Shown here one piece after another: positions 13,011 to 25,118 of a DNA stretch of 64,000 nt. The DNA is from Pseudisothecium myosuroides (lineage: Eukaryota > Streptophyta > Bryopsida > Hypnales > Lembophyllaceae), in assembly GCA_951799445.1 (NCBI GenBank), contig OX637288.1, positions 33,087,288-33,151,287 of the forward strand, given 5' to 3'. A program made the position numbers and the translations under genes. The stretch's first letter is position 1; each line of letters begins with the position of its first letter. Under the pieces are notes generated by a model. That model saw only the letters and a list, made by a program, of their open reading frames with translations. It did no database searches and was not told the origin of the DNA.

Positions 13011-13859
13011 TCTTAATACTCAAGATAAGTGGCTTTAGAAGTTATGAGAGATAATTGCCATATATTTTGATGTCTTTGAATCTTAATGCCAAATATTCTA
13101 AAATTATAGTTCATGGAGCAAAGAATAATTTTTAAGATTGAGGGAAAGGTGAAAAACTTCAAAATCAAGGATAATTTGATTTAGTGTCAATGATTCATGA
13201 TGAGTCAGACTTAGCTAACCCTGGCCCAACTTCCTCCTATACTAGGCCCAATATATCCAGTTGCCCTTCACTTCAACTTGGACATAGATTGATCACGCTT
13301 GCCAAAAGTTGATATTTTGAATGATCTCCCCCCCCTTTAAGCTAATTGAAACCTAAAACTCCACCATTCATATTTTGAAGAAATTAATGTATGTGCAAGC
13401 CATAAATTATAAAAAAAGGGTTTTGTATGAGACTTTTCTTGAAGCTAGTTCCCTATTGGAGATTTTGCTACATGTTTCCCAATTTAGAATGCTCTTAAAT
13501 TTTTTGAATATGTGGAAAACTTTACCATAAATATAAAGCAAAAGAAATTCAAGCAAAAAGGTGAAATTAACTTGTGCAAAAAACTCCCCAAAGTAGCCAA
13601 GAATTGGGATGCCCTCATTGAAACATTTTTTCAACTTCAAACACTATAATCTTGTTATATGTGCAGTCAAAACCTCCCATTTTTTCACTACAACATAATG
13701 AAGTAGTCTACCACTAGAGCTTACGATAAGATACAACAAGATTTCATTTGTCATATTTGGAAGGCCTCTGCCATCAAAACATTCCATTTTGAGTGTTTTT
13801 TGGTGAAATATAGTCAAAGAACTTTAGAGATTAACATAGAGTCTAAAGCCATTGTGAAT

Positions 13860-13913
13860 AAGACTCGGAATTATATCCGGGTTTCAAAAAAAAGAAAAAG
13901 ACTCGGAATTATA
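13860..13913 (+). mobile_element. 22-bp micro-retroinsertion with 16-bp target duplication
   Basis: AAGACTCGGAATTATA occurs at 13860-13875 and 13898-13913. Between them lies only TCCGGGTTTC followed by an A-rich tail. This is the structure expected from an extremely 5'-truncated LINE or SINE insertion. The retroinsert at 11.5 kb ends similarly (GTGTTTC then poly-A), which hints at one source family. Confidence 0.65.
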
Positions 13914-13961
13914 GATTGTTTGACTTCATTGTAAAAAATGGACTAGGTAATGGAAAAAAAG

Positions 13962-14030
13962 AGTCTCAATGTGAGAAATAACATATCAAGCCTTGGAGAG
14001 GCAAGGGATGTTATTTCTCGTATTGAGACT
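13962..14030. repeat. Imperfect hairpin, 23-bp arms
   Basis: The left arm at 13962-13984 (AGTCTCAATGTGAGAAATAA...) pairs with 14008-14030 (ATGTTATTTCTC...ATTGAGACT) with two mismatches and a 23-nt loop. It could be a small MITE or a miRNA-like foldback; neither can be decided here. Confidence 0.7.
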
Positions 14031-14795
14031 TTTCTTTTGCAATTCTAGACATAACCTCAATGTTGAATGGTTGAATCTTGGTCAATTATTCTAAATCAAG
14101 GATCTAGAAAGAAGTCCCTTACTATATTAAAGTAGATCTATGTTATGCAAAGAACGTGCTCTTTTCATCCACTGAGAGAGTGTTATATGTTATGAAATAA
14201 ACTCCATTGAGTTTATGAATCAATATAAACAACCACCACAATGTATAACTTTCATCATTAGTTGTCCAAAATCTTTCTTTCAAATAGGGGACATCTATTC
14301 TATGCAAGATTTGGAAAGTTATTCATGACTTGCTAAGTTATTGAATTGGTGGATTTTTGTAATATTTACTTAGACATGTCTTACAATAAGCTCTTGAAAA
14401 CATTTATAGTATAAGTAGTGGATATTAGGTCTCTTAATGTTTAAAAGACAAACCAAGCATGAGGGGCATGGAAAAAAGTCAAATCTAAATTTTACATATT
14501 TCTTAATTTTAAATGTTTTTAAGCTTAGATAAGAAACTTTTCCTCCAATAATCTAATTTTTATTACATTTAAATTTTTTCTAAAATTGTTAAAGTTATAT
14601 TTTTGTGACACTTTAAAGGAAGCATCTTGAAAGCTTTACATATACCATTTGAACTTTTCTATCAAATTTCTCTTAGTGCGAGCTCAAGGTGTACAACAAT
14701 TATACCATAATGTTTACCACTATCATAAGGGTTTCTATTATGTGAGCATAGGAGTATGAACCCATGAGCCTAGAATACTACACACTTATGTTATA

Positions 14796-14796
<1 letters not shown>

Positions 14797-14831
<35 letters not shown>

Positions 14832-15009
14832 AAATAAAAATCGTCTTTGATTATAGGGTATATAGGTATCTATATTGTAGGCTCAATGCTCATAAGCTCG
14901 CATTCTTGGGTTGACATACTAGCACCATTGAATTATTTTTTAAATCATATAAATTTTATTTTAATATATTTAATTATTAAAAAATGAAGTTAAAAAAAAA
15001 AATAAAAAA

Positions 15010-15063
<54 letters not shown>
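14797..15063. repeat. AT microsatellites and poly(A)/AT run
   Basis: An (AT)n run lies at 14797-14826. A poly(A) run from about 14992 to 15026 leads straight into a second (AT)n at 15027-15063. Confidence 0.95.
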
Positions 15064-15067
<4 letters not shown>

Positions 15068-17016
15068 TGCATGAAAATAATATTAAATTTTTGAAAGGTG
15101 TATTTTAACATAGAAAACTAAGTTTGATCAAGAAAGAATATGGATTGTCCTTTGAAGAAGAAGCATTAAACCCAAAATGCTCAATAATTGACTTTGAGGA
15201 TGATGAATGTTTTGAAATTGCACTTCATCATTTGATATTCACTAAGAAAGCTTCAAGAAAATTATGCAATATATCAATGGAAAGAAAAAAAATGCTTTAT
15301 TATACAAATCAATGAATAACATTCTTGAATGCGGGGAAGGCAAGTGGAGCCTTCTATAGTAAGCTTAAGTTTCATTGTAACAAGAATACATTTATGTAAC
15401 AGTGTTCCACAATAAGATATGTACATCGACAATCAATACTATTCAAAACGCAACCCTTATATTTGGACTACAAAGACACATTTTTTCCTAGATATTGATT
15501 AGACAAGATGTACACAAATGAATCTAAAAATGAAATTCCATAAATCTAGTTTTATTTTTAGAATATCTAAAACCAATACTTCAAAAATTTATGATTTATT
15601 CTTGCAGTGTCTAAATAATGCATGCTAAAGTACGTTGAAATCCACTTTCATTTGGCAATAAGGTTAATAGAAATTATTTGATAATAGAAACTATGCTTAG
15701 TTGTAACTAGGATTGATTGCAGGTGCACATACTTAATACATGCAAGCTTGCATTCAAGATGTTCTACAATGAAAACAACTTTGATTTATAAAATACAAAG
15801 GTCCTACCTTAAAGTTCATAAATGTTTAAGGTGTGTATACCCAAAATCGCCCCTAATCCAATTGTGACCCCTACTATTGGGCCTAGTTGCGCCCTCTTAC
15901 ATTCTAATGCTACAAGTAAAAACTATAAAAGGTTGCATTATGATTTTTTCAATATTGAATTGGAATTGAAAAGGATCAACATTAGATTGAAAAATTATAG
16001 TTTTATAACGTCAAAGAACATCACTGTGTGGTTTAGAGATATGGCATAAGGTTCCTTTATTATTCTACAATTTGAAGGGATGCTTTTGGATTACCATTGC
16101 AAATGTGTAGGGAGTCGAAAGAACTAAAATAGAATTCAAATGGATGAGAATAGTCTCCCATGAGAACAACAATGGGAAGCTATATATTATTGCTTTGCCC
16201 ACTTTTAATTTGTCTTTTTTAAATGAAAATTGAGTTGGCTGAAATGTAAATGAAAACTCTCTAATTTGTTGTTCTATTGTAATAAAAAATTGTAAACTTG
16301 ATCAATATAAATATATTTAGTGACCAAAGGGACAACAATGGATGTACACCAATATTTTGAAGGAGTAACAAACAATTTTTTAATAAGCAATCTTTGTATT
16401 TTTTTTAATGAGCAATTAGGGATTACATTTGTTTGAATTTTAAGTCCAACTTTAATCCCTAAAACTTTTTTTAAATCCTACTTAGTTTTGGGTTGTTTTG
16501 GGCATCCAAAGTAAAGTATTAGATTTTTTTTTGTTTCTCATTTATTTTTTGAGATTGGAAAATCAAATGATCTTCTTGAAAATCTAATTTTTACAAAGAT
16601 CCAATGACTAGTGAAAAAGTCCCGGAAAAAGTTTGTTTTTTCTTTTTTGACGTCCAATTTAGGTAGGTGGAGCAAAGTATTATTTTGCTACAAAAATTTG
16701 CATATTTCTTCCTAATTTGAATCTCTACTCAAATTTGAGGTCTTCAAATCTTTTTACAAAGTAGATTTTGGATTATGGGTCTCGAAAGCTTGACAAAGCC
16801 ACATTGTTAGAAGCTCAAGCAACCTTGAAAAAAAATGTTGTGTTGTTTAGTCTTTGCTCGGTCACATTTCACACATACATTACTTTTAGCCCCCAATTTG
16901 TTTAGACAAGCCCCTTTTACTAGTCAAGAGTAAGATCCTACGGTTACAAATTCTAAAAAGTGGATAAATTTTTGATTTACTGACCTATTTTCAGAAGGTA
17001 CTATTTTTTTGGCAAT
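15064..17016. other. AT-rich intergenic stretch, no gene identified
   Basis: No supported gene or RNA. Frames of 63-75 codons (15124-15315, 15822-16049) have biased AT composition and no motif. AAGGTGTGTATACCCAAAATCGC at about 15829 looks like an isolated M1-family terminus. Confidence 0.4.
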
Positions 17017-17469
17017 AAGGTAACTACACCTAAAATGGACCGCTCCTGAATGTCGATGCCTATTTTTGAACTGAAAATGAATGGGGAGGAAACCAAAAAT
17101 GGTGCACAGTAAAGGACAAGTGTAAGAGCCCATTTCGACTAGTGTGCAGTTCTATTAATAGAACTGTAGAGGTGGCAACCTCCCAAGTGGTCCATTTTGA
17201 ATACACTTTTCGTTCGTTTAACTTCTTGTCTTTGACATTTCTTCATGTGCATCAAATTGATTTTGGCATCACCTAGGTGACACTTTTAACACCCTACACC
17301 TTGTATCTTTGAAAATTTGTAACTAATTCACAATGTATCCAAAAATTATGAAACCACTTGCATTTTGATTCAGAGTCCTTCACGTATATACAAAAATTGT
17401 TGTTCATTTTCTAAAGCATACAGATCATGCCACAGAGCTTAACTGTGCGATTTTAGGCGTAGTTACCTT
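17017..17469. mobile_element. MITE family M3, copy 2
   Basis: The inverted termini AAGGTAACTACACCTAAAAT (17017-17036) and ATTTTAGGCGTAGTTACCTT (17450-17469) differ at one base in 20. The 453-bp interior is non-coding. Confidence 0.85.
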
Positions 17470-18243
17470 ATCAGGAGTAGTGTTTTCTAATTTTTGACCC
17501 AAGGAACTTTAGGGGTGGATTAACATATCACATTTGACTGCGTATTTGACTGAGTTAATATTTGACTGAGCCTATAAACTGCCATCATCTTGGTGAGTTG
17601 CGAAGGCAAGTAATTTCTAAGTTACCAGTTGTCGCTGGCATCCCCAGTCAGTGTGTTTTCTTGGTGCTTGGTTCCTCCATCTGAGTGGAAGCCAAGCTGC
17701 AGGAGCTTCGGATGTCGAGAATAATATAACTTAGTGGTAAGTTTACAGTTGAAGCAATAATCTGGGCAAGAGAAAGATCTAAGTTAGGCCTTTGTTGTCA
17801 GCCCACACAAGCGAGCGAGCGTATAAGTTACAGCTGAAGTAGAAGTGAAGGTAAAGGAATTGATCCAATTTACAGTTTCAGTTCGTGGAATTGGCAAGTA
17901 CAGCTTCTTGACACACCTAGCTAGTCTACAACTTCGACCGCCGTCGCCGCCTTTGGGAATGCCGGGAACCTAACAACTCAGTCAAGTACCACCCCCAAAT
18001 CCACCCCCAAATAAAGGAAATAATATAGAACCTCAACCGCCACATTTGAAGGCAATCCGAGGCTCCATTAGTTGCTTGCTTAGGCAGGACACAACTAAGG
18101 CTAAATCTTCTGTATGTTTCCACATGCTCAGTACACATAATATAATCTGGGAAATCATGGTTTGATAATGTAAAAAAAAGGGAGACTAGATACTCTGGAG
18201 GAGGCTGGACCGACAGTTGAATGCTTGTAAGTTACTGTAAGGG
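17470..18243. other. Low-repeat intergenic island, no gene identified
   Basis: GC-moderate, non-repetitive sequence with a palindromic AAGTTACAG-type flavour but no supported reading frame. The 70-codon minus-strand frame at 17926-18138 has no motif. Confidence 0.35.
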
Positions 18244-18526
18244 AAGGTGCCACCTTTGGCTACTGTGCCTAGTTACTATTATCAGATTGGTGAAATTTTC
18301 ATATTTTCTTGTTGGCAAATGAAAGGAGGTTCCAACGCAACAAAGAACGTAGCATTTGGATATTGTATGCAAAAGTTATGAAGGGTCAAAGTTTTTCTAA
18401 GTAGAGGTTCGATTCTGACATCGTTTCTTCAGCAAATGTAACTTACATATTGATTTTGGAGTAGTAAGTTAGAAGGAGTGATGATGGTGGTTTTAGACAG
18501 GGTGCAATTTTGGATGGACCCACCTT
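18244..18526 (+). mobile_element. MITE family M1, copy 3
   Basis: It runs from AAGGTGCCACC through TGTGCCTAGTTACTATTATC, AAAGGAGGTTCCAACGC and GCAAAAGTTATGAAGGGTCA to GATGGACCCACCTT. Its last bases overlap the TTAA at 18525-18528 used by the next element. Confidence 0.8.
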
Positions 18527-19324
18527 AACCCCTAAATGCCCAAGCCTTTCCAAGAGTGTTTTGACTATGAAAAAAGAGCATGGGCTTATAGTTAACCCCA
18601 ATGAAGCAAATTGTATTTTTTTCAAAATCTAACCATATAGATGTTTGAAGAGCTTGATTACTAGTATGCATACCAATTTTGAGTGCGAAATTGCATAGGA
18701 GTTGTGAGATTATAACAAGAGAAATGTACGCTTTCTATTTTTAGTATGCTGCCATGTTTTAGAAATTTGCATATAAAAGTTTTTTGAGATGGGAAGTGAC
18801 ATGAATGACTACAAATAATGTTAGCACACTAAAATGCACTTTCAAAAAACTTAATTTCACATGAAAAGCTATCAAACTTATTACACAATCCACCTTGCAA
18901 TTGGTGAAATGCAAATTTTTTTATAAGTATAAATCGCAAATAACTCCAAATCAACACTTGCATGTTTAAATTTTCAATGGTGAAAATCATGAAAACACTT
19001 TACTCTTTCCATTGGGACCATTTTCAAAGCAAATGGATAAGTACAAGTTTTTAGATCTCAAATCAAGTGAAATTGGCAAAAGTTGGGAAATGAAGTAAAA
19101 ATAGGAAATTTTACTCTTCCACTTTGGGACATATATGGCTTTGAAGACCTCTCAAAAATCAAATGTTTACCTTTTGCAGTGAAAAATGAAAGTTTTCAAT
19201 AGTTAACCCTAAAAACTGCACGAATTTTTTTTTAAAACGGTCAAATGAATTTAACTGCCCATACCAAAATGAGCCTGAAATTTCAGCTCGACCATATATG
19301 GTCACCGAGGCAGTTAAGGGTTAA
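18525..19324. mobile_element. TTAA-flanked element, family T3
   Basis: The left end TTAACCCCTAAATGCC and right end GGCAGTTAAGGGTTAA are inverted, diverged copies, with TTAA at both borders. The 800-bp interior is non-coding. It sits exactly at the end of an M1 MITE, so the MITE's CCTTAA appears to have been the target. Confidence 0.6.
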
Positions 19325-19673
19325 CTACATCCAATTGTGACTTGTTTGCTAGCTTGTTTACAAAACCCAACCCAAGCACATTATTTTCTAAAGTTTACAA
19401 CATGTACGTAGACATGAGAGACAAAGGTCAATTTGGACTAAACCTATAATTAACACTTTGAAAATTATAGTTTAATCAAAGATGTTCCAAAATTATATCA
19501 TGCAAGAATATAGAATCTTGTTTTGTTTGCCAACAAGACCTTACAAAAAAACGTACAATTAAATAGTAAATTTTATATTCAAATGCTTATCCAGGGTGCA
19601 ATTACTTTACATATGATAGGATCACAAAAAATGAGTATGCTCTTGAAAAAATGGTACAAATAAATTAACCTAA

Positions 19674-19927
19674 TAAATAGATGCTCATTGCACAATGTTC
19701 ATCATTACTTTTATACATCTCCAAAATCAATACATCCATTTTTTGAACATCTACCAAAAAAATAGTTTGACCCTTCATAACTTTTGCATGCGGTATCCAA
19801 ATGTCACATTCTTTGGTGCGTTGGAACCTATTCTTACTTGCCAACAAGAAAATAAGAAAATTTTACAGTCCAATAATAGTAACTAGGCATGCTAACACAA
19901 AGTGGCAGTTTGGGTTTGGTTCAACCT
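19674..19927 (-). mobile_element. MITE family M1, copy 4
   Basis: An inverse-orientation copy with TGACCCTTCATAACTTTTGC, GGTATCCAAATGTCACATTC, GTTGGAACC and AATAATAGTAACTAGGCA, ending near CAACCTT. Confidence 0.75.
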
Positions 19928-20973
19928 TCAAAACAGAAAGATTTTTAATGCTAGTCCGCTGTGACGTTCAAGGGTTACGAGTCCAAGAAGCTGTTGCAGA
20001 ACTAACCCTGTCTTTAGTCCTGTACTCCTGACTCCTGACAACAAGTGAAACATAGCAGCATATGCTGCACATCATCGCCGTTATCATGGATGGCTCTCAT
20101 CAATGATTTCATGGTCCGCTTCAGGAGTCCCGCTTTTGGTTGATTGCAAAGCTTTCTACTGTACATTTTGTTGGTAAGCTGTCAGTTGGAGATGATGCAG
20201 ACTTCTGAATAGCAATTGAAAAATGCACCCAAATATTTGGAGTAATAGATCAAAGATGCCCCAAGAGGTGCAATTGTATTGCTGAAATTTTGATAATCTC
20301 ATTCATCAAGCTGTAATTTCTTCTTTGTTTACAACCAAGATGCCCAATGTTTAATCTTTGATATCTTCAATTCTGTTTGATTTTTGCATCAAAATTGTGA
20401 ATCAGTCTTTGTACCTTTGGAGGTTAGCAACATTAGAATTTTCTCACACTAAGAATTGTGTAAGGATGGAGTCTAGATCTTGTTGCAGCCACCATATCTG
20501 AATCAAACTCAGTTACATGATGTGAAAGTATGATGAGGCCATCCATGTATATAATGATCATTTTTCAAACTTTGACTGTACTGTACAGTACACCTCACAA
20601 AGGAGGAAAGAAAAAAATAGACTGCAAACAATTGTTGGCAACTGCCGGCCAAAGCACATAACTTAGTTTCCCCTGAACCTCAGGCAAATGAAATCACATA
20701 CAAGGGCATGATCAAGGTACCCATGTTCGCACATTGTACTCACACCTCACCTAAGGCCAATCAGTACATTACTAAATCCTTCACAAATTCCTGCAAAATC
20801 CACTATGCTAAGTTGCACAAGATGCAACATAAAATTATAGCCGAGCTTGTAACAATAGTAGATATGGGTGCCTATTTCCAAAACTTAAAAATCTTGGCAA
20901 TCAAATACATGATAACATTTGAAAGTTCTAAAGTAGAATCACTTATGCAATGGACACATTACACAATCAAACA
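19928..20973. other. Low-repeat intergenic stretch, no gene identified
   Basis: Mixed-composition sequence with no supported gene. A frame of 154 codons at 20708-21172 overlaps a tandem duplication, has no motif, and begins at an ATG without other support. Confidence 0.35.
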
Positions 20974-21171
20974 ATGTTGCAAGGTATATCAGTGGTGCTC
21001 ATCTTTTCTATTATTAAAAACAAAAAATTGTCTTTTTCTTCCAAAGAACTCAATCTTGTTCATGATGAGCAACATTGCTGCAAGGTATATCAGTGGTGCT
21101 CATTTTGTTGTATTATTAATGAAAAGAAATTGTCTTTTTTTCCCCGAAGAACTCAATGTTGTTCATGACTA
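20974..21171 (+). repeat. Tandem duplication, about 98-bp unit
   Basis: Two adjacent units share TGCAAGGTATATCAGTGGTG, AATTGTCTTTTTC and AAGAACTCAAT.TTGTTCATG. They make up the second half of a 154-codon open frame of unknown meaning. Confidence 0.85.
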
Positions 21172-21683
21172 GCAATAGTACCAGCGTAGTAGGGAGTAGT
21201 GCCATGCCATGCCATGCCCGGCACCCGTCAGATGCCCCGTCACACTCCCCACATTTGCTGATGCAACACTTGCAACCACCACAACGTTTGCACCATCATC
21301 TCTCATATTTTTTTTACATTTTCTATCGATTTTCTTATCCGTTTTCTATATCTTTCCACATTGCTTGGACCTATTTTTCCACATTGTTCTCCCCTGGCCA
21401 TTTATTTTTGCCTTGATCACGCATAGCGAGATGATCCATCTCAGTTGCCTAAGTTATATCCCTGTGGCAAGCAAGTGAAGTTTAGAGGACACCGAGGACA
21501 CATCAGTTAGCCTTCTCTAGAAGACAACGGGATCCCGTCCCTGTGGGATCTACACATGTCAGGACGAGTGACAGTACACCTCAGAATTAAAAAAAACATT
21601 TCCATTCAAGCTTGCAATTTGGCATAGCTCCTCTGGCGGGACGGGAGTGTGCAGCCTGATGCCGACGCCACTAAATCATCACG
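21172..21683. other. Upstream region of the CLE gene
   Basis: GC-richer sequence with CCATGCCATGCCATGCC at about 21202, a pyrimidine-rich tract at 21240-21400, and no supported reading frame. It is probably promoter and intergenic DNA for the CLE gene. Confidence 0.35.
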
Positions 21684-21695
21684 TATATATATTTA
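21684..21695 (+). promoter_or_regulatory. TATA-box candidate for the CLE gene
   Basis: TATATATATTTA lies about 190 bp upstream of the CLE start in locally GC-richer sequence, which would put transcription start near 21715-21730 and give a leader of about 150 nt. AT-runs are common in this window, so position is the main argument. Confidence 0.35.
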
Positions 21696-21873
21696 TCCGT
21701 GAGCTCCATCATTTGCACACTAGATCTGTTTTCATAATCTCCATCACAAGGATCATTCTGTGAACGGAATTCAGGAAGAGTTGCAGCTGGTGATTTGCAA
21801 CTTGGGATTTGTGAGGTTAGCCACTCAGACAGGATTTCGGTGAAGAAACTGATAGGAGTGTTGCAATTGAGAG

Positions 21874-23226
21874 ATGGCGGTCAGCTGGGGCTTTACGATG
21901 TTGTTGGTAGTGACAATAGTGGCGCTCTTCACCTTCAGTCAGCCTCTGTTCCAACTCGCAATTCCAGGTGACTCTCAGACGAAATGTAGATAATTGAGTT
22001 TAAGACTACTAGATAGTGTTGCCTTCATCAAATTCTGTTTGTTTTTGGCTTACAATGCATTTGCTCACTGTCTATGTCATCAGCACCTCGTCTTCTGCTT
22101 TGGACTTGTGTGTATGAATTGCATTGAATGGCCCATTCAAGGGAGCTTAGCTCTGAAGGTTTTGAGAGTAATGTGGAGCTGAGTTGGGTTTTGCAGAAGC
22201 AGTCGAGAAACAGACACAAACAGATTTGAAGATTGTTTCGCAGGCTGCTGCAATTCCACCGAGGAACTATCGCCTCGCCTCCAAGGTACTGCAAATTGCT
22301 TAAACCTCATGTTTCGGAATTCAGTGACAATGGCCCGTCTGAAACCTCGGAAAGAGATTTCAAGCTGATGCTTGAAACAGTCTTGACAAATCACGTATAG
22401 TAGTGAAATCAATCAGTGATGATCATTCTTGGGGGAGTCGTTACTAATCTCGAACTAGAATATCGTTGTATGTAACCATCACCAACCCTGCCGAAAGATC
22501 AACACCTAAAATGAGCATAACTATGAGCTTGAATCCTGAAAGAACTCATGATAAACTGTCCGTAGAAGGTTGCCGAGGGAAGTCATTGAATAAGTTTCAT
22601 TCTATGAATACACCGTTTTGTGTGTGGTATCTCATTGTATTCTTTCCAGCAAGTGTTGTGCTTCATTTATGGATACAGAACAGTGATCCTATTGTCAATT
22701 CTTAGTCCTCCCCTCCCTTCCCTCAGCAAGTGAACATCTCTCCATTTTTGATCCAGAATTCTCTACTTTCTACTTCAGCATGCTTCCTCTTTCTCTTTTA
22801 CTACGAAACTCGCGTTATTCCTTCATCCAAATTCCTGTCATTGAAGTCCGTTGTCACTTCATTACTTGTAACAAGTAACAACAATGACTCGATCGTGCGC
22901 ATACCTTAAACACAAGATCGAGAAGTAATTAATCATTCAGCATTTGCAGCTACTAAAACAATGTTTTTCTACAGCTGAAACTTCAGGCACGGGATGAAGC
23001 TGGATCGAAATCCGGCAGCTCCACTGCAACCTGGAATTGGGACATTCTCCGCCGGGGAACCAGCCGAAGACAACAATGGACGCGGAAACTCATTGATCGC
23101 CAAGACCAACCACGGGTGAAGATTTCCAGAAGATCCGTGTTAGCCAGCTTCCAGTCTGATCGCATGGTACCCACAGGCCCCAATCCTTTGCACAACAGCA
23201 ACAGATCCCAAGTCATCTTCCCCTGA
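21874..23226 (+). CDS. CLE peptide precursor (CLAVATA3/ESR-related), three exons
   Basis: This is a 144-aa secreted precursor for an R-type CLE dodecapeptide, a ligand family perceived by LRR receptor kinases in land plants. Exons are 21874-21967, 22197-22285 and 22975-23226, all GT-AG, with intron phases 1 and 0. The N-terminus is a signal peptide: MAVSWGF, then the hydrophobic run TMLLVVTIVALFTF. The middle is basic and variable. The CLE motif RMVPTGPNPLHN is encoded at 23161-23196, preceded by SDR-type residues and followed by only nine residues (SNRSQVIFP) before TGA, the usual C-terminal placement. Pro4, Pro7 and Pro9 are all present; Pro4 and Pro7 are the family's hydroxylation sites. 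Every splice junction keeps the frame. The three-exon layout with the motif in exon 3 recalls CLV3. The weakest points are the exon 1-2 joins, which rest on frame and consensus alone. Confidence 0.88.
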
Positions 23227-23400
23227 AGACCGACCCCGAGACCGACCAGCCGGGATACTGAAGAACGTAACTCCCCAAGTTTTGAATCTCATCGTCGATG
23301 CCGCCATTCAAGCCTTCAAGCCTTCAAGCCTACCAACCGTCTAAGCCTTGAATCTTCAAGTCTTCAAGTCTTCTAGACTTCAAGCATTTTGTTCGGAGAA
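23227..23400 (+). other. Likely CLE 3' UTR with TTCAAG repeats
   Basis: Downstream of the CLE stop, the hexamer-like unit CTTCAAG or CCTTCAAG recurs about nine times between 23308 and 23385. No canonical AATAAA signal is seen in this segment. Assignment as UTR is by position. Confidence 0.4.
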
Positions 23401-24901
23401 CGAGCATCTTTGATCGATGAACCTGTCAATGTGCAGGTGCAGACGGAGGAGTAGGACATGAGAATTAATCATAATTATGAGGCCTGAGGATCATTATGAG
23501 TTTGGAGCGAATTAGACTGTTAGAGCGTTATCCTTTGCAGTAATTGTGTCAAGCAGGTGTCATTCAAAACCAGGCTAAGTAGGAGGGGCAATGGAAATTG
23601 TCCGTGATTGAATTTATCAATGTTGAGAACTTTTTTTAAATTGATTTTTGAGCTCTTTTTTTTGGATATTGGTATGAGGTTAAGCGGGGACTCTATTGTA
23701 ATTGAGCTTGAGCAATTGCAGTTTTGTGTCTTGAGGCAATGGTTAGACAAGCCAGCTTTGAGAAATGGTAATTATTTGGTTATTTTCATGTGACACAGTT
23801 ATTGGAATCGTCCACAACGGACTCTTCATTCACTGGGGTGTAAGACCTATGTTTTTCTTCTTCTCTTCTGGGTGACTTGGAATGCATTATGAAGAGTTTT
23901 CACTAATTTTTTTGAAGGAGTAAGTTTCAATGCATTGAGTGAGAAAGGAACTCCAACTCTTTTTTGAATTGGTGTACTTTAAGAGTTTATTTATTTAAGG
24001 TCTCATAATAGAGTCCACAAGATTATGTATGGTTCAATGGATGGCATTCTATATCCCTCCTCTTATTATATTACTCATAATGCCAATTTTGATGTTGAAA
24101 ATTGTGTCATTATCTCATTCATTAATTGGAAGAAGCTCTAAACCAATAGTTGTTCTCCTCACTCTAAGTTCTTATTCCTTAAATCACCCAAAACATGATG
24201 GTCTTCAACCTTGGGCCAACTCTCAAGCATTTTGGTACAACATCAAGTTCATCATGCAATTTTGAAATGATAATCCATCATTTTACATTCATTTGATTGA
24301 ATATTCTTTTGGATGTACTCATGGCATTTATTCTAGAATGAAAATGGAAAGAGTGGATTTGGAGTTTGGGGACATGACTAATTTCTTTTAGTCACCCTAG
24401 TGAGGTCACTTGACTATTTTTGCCATTCTAAAAACGATTCTATTATGGCCATGTAAAAAACTTAAATGTACATTTTTAATATTAAAATGAAGCTATGGAC
24501 AATTTTGGGATGTAACAAAGGCACTTTTAAGGTGTACATCTGATGACTTCAGAATTAGAGTATCTTATTGGCCTAAGTCAGGTCATGTACTATTTTGGTG
24601 CCAAAATATCAAATCATGTGATCATTTTGACACCATTTGAGAAAAATAATGTGGCATGACTATTTAGGTGTGTAACTGAATGATCATCACTTCTTGTCAG
24701 TTTTGAGGTGACCTAGTGGCGCTCATGGACTTCAGGACATATCACTTCAAGAATTCATTTATAATTTTTAGATTGTCAAAAAAACATTATTCCACAACCT
24801 AATTATTACTTTGTTTATTGTTTCTCAAAAAGTAGGGAAAAAATGATAAAATTTCAAAACTCAAAGGATTAAATCATTAATTGTAGCCACAATACAAAGG
24901 C
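23401..24901. other. Intergenic stretch, no gene identified
   Basis: Sequence becomes AT-rich beyond 23800. Frames of 60-78 codons show no motifs. No repeats shared with other parts of the window were seen. Confidence 0.4.
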
Positions 24902-25118
24902 TTAACCCCTAATGACTTAAGTGACCATTTTTTGGGTTGGAGACCCCCTTTTTAAGCTGCCCGTTTTCAAATTTCAAAATTTTTAAATAAAAATTATTTT
25001 TAGAAAATAGATTGTGTTATAAATTCAATGGCGGTAGTTGCATCAAATTCCAAGTTAAACTATGCCTTGTGGAATTTCTTAAAGTTGAATGGTGTAGTGT
25101 AGTTCATGGCTCATGTTT
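24902..25118 (-). repeat. Inverted copy of the 48.49-48.70 kb segment
   Basis: TTAACCCCTAATGA at the left border, then the tract to GGAATTTCTTAAAG and GGCTCATG, matches the reverse complement of about 48490-48703 (GGTTAATAC border, GGAATTCTATAAAAC, CATGAGCCTTGA). The match includes the HEP-stop end of the broken ORF there. Both copies therefore belong to one element family ending in TTAA. Confidence 0.65.

Noticed and set aside
18363..18425. tRNA-like GGTTCGATTCTGA tract
   Set aside because: It lies inside an M1 MITE, other copies lack it, and no cloverleaf can be drawn.
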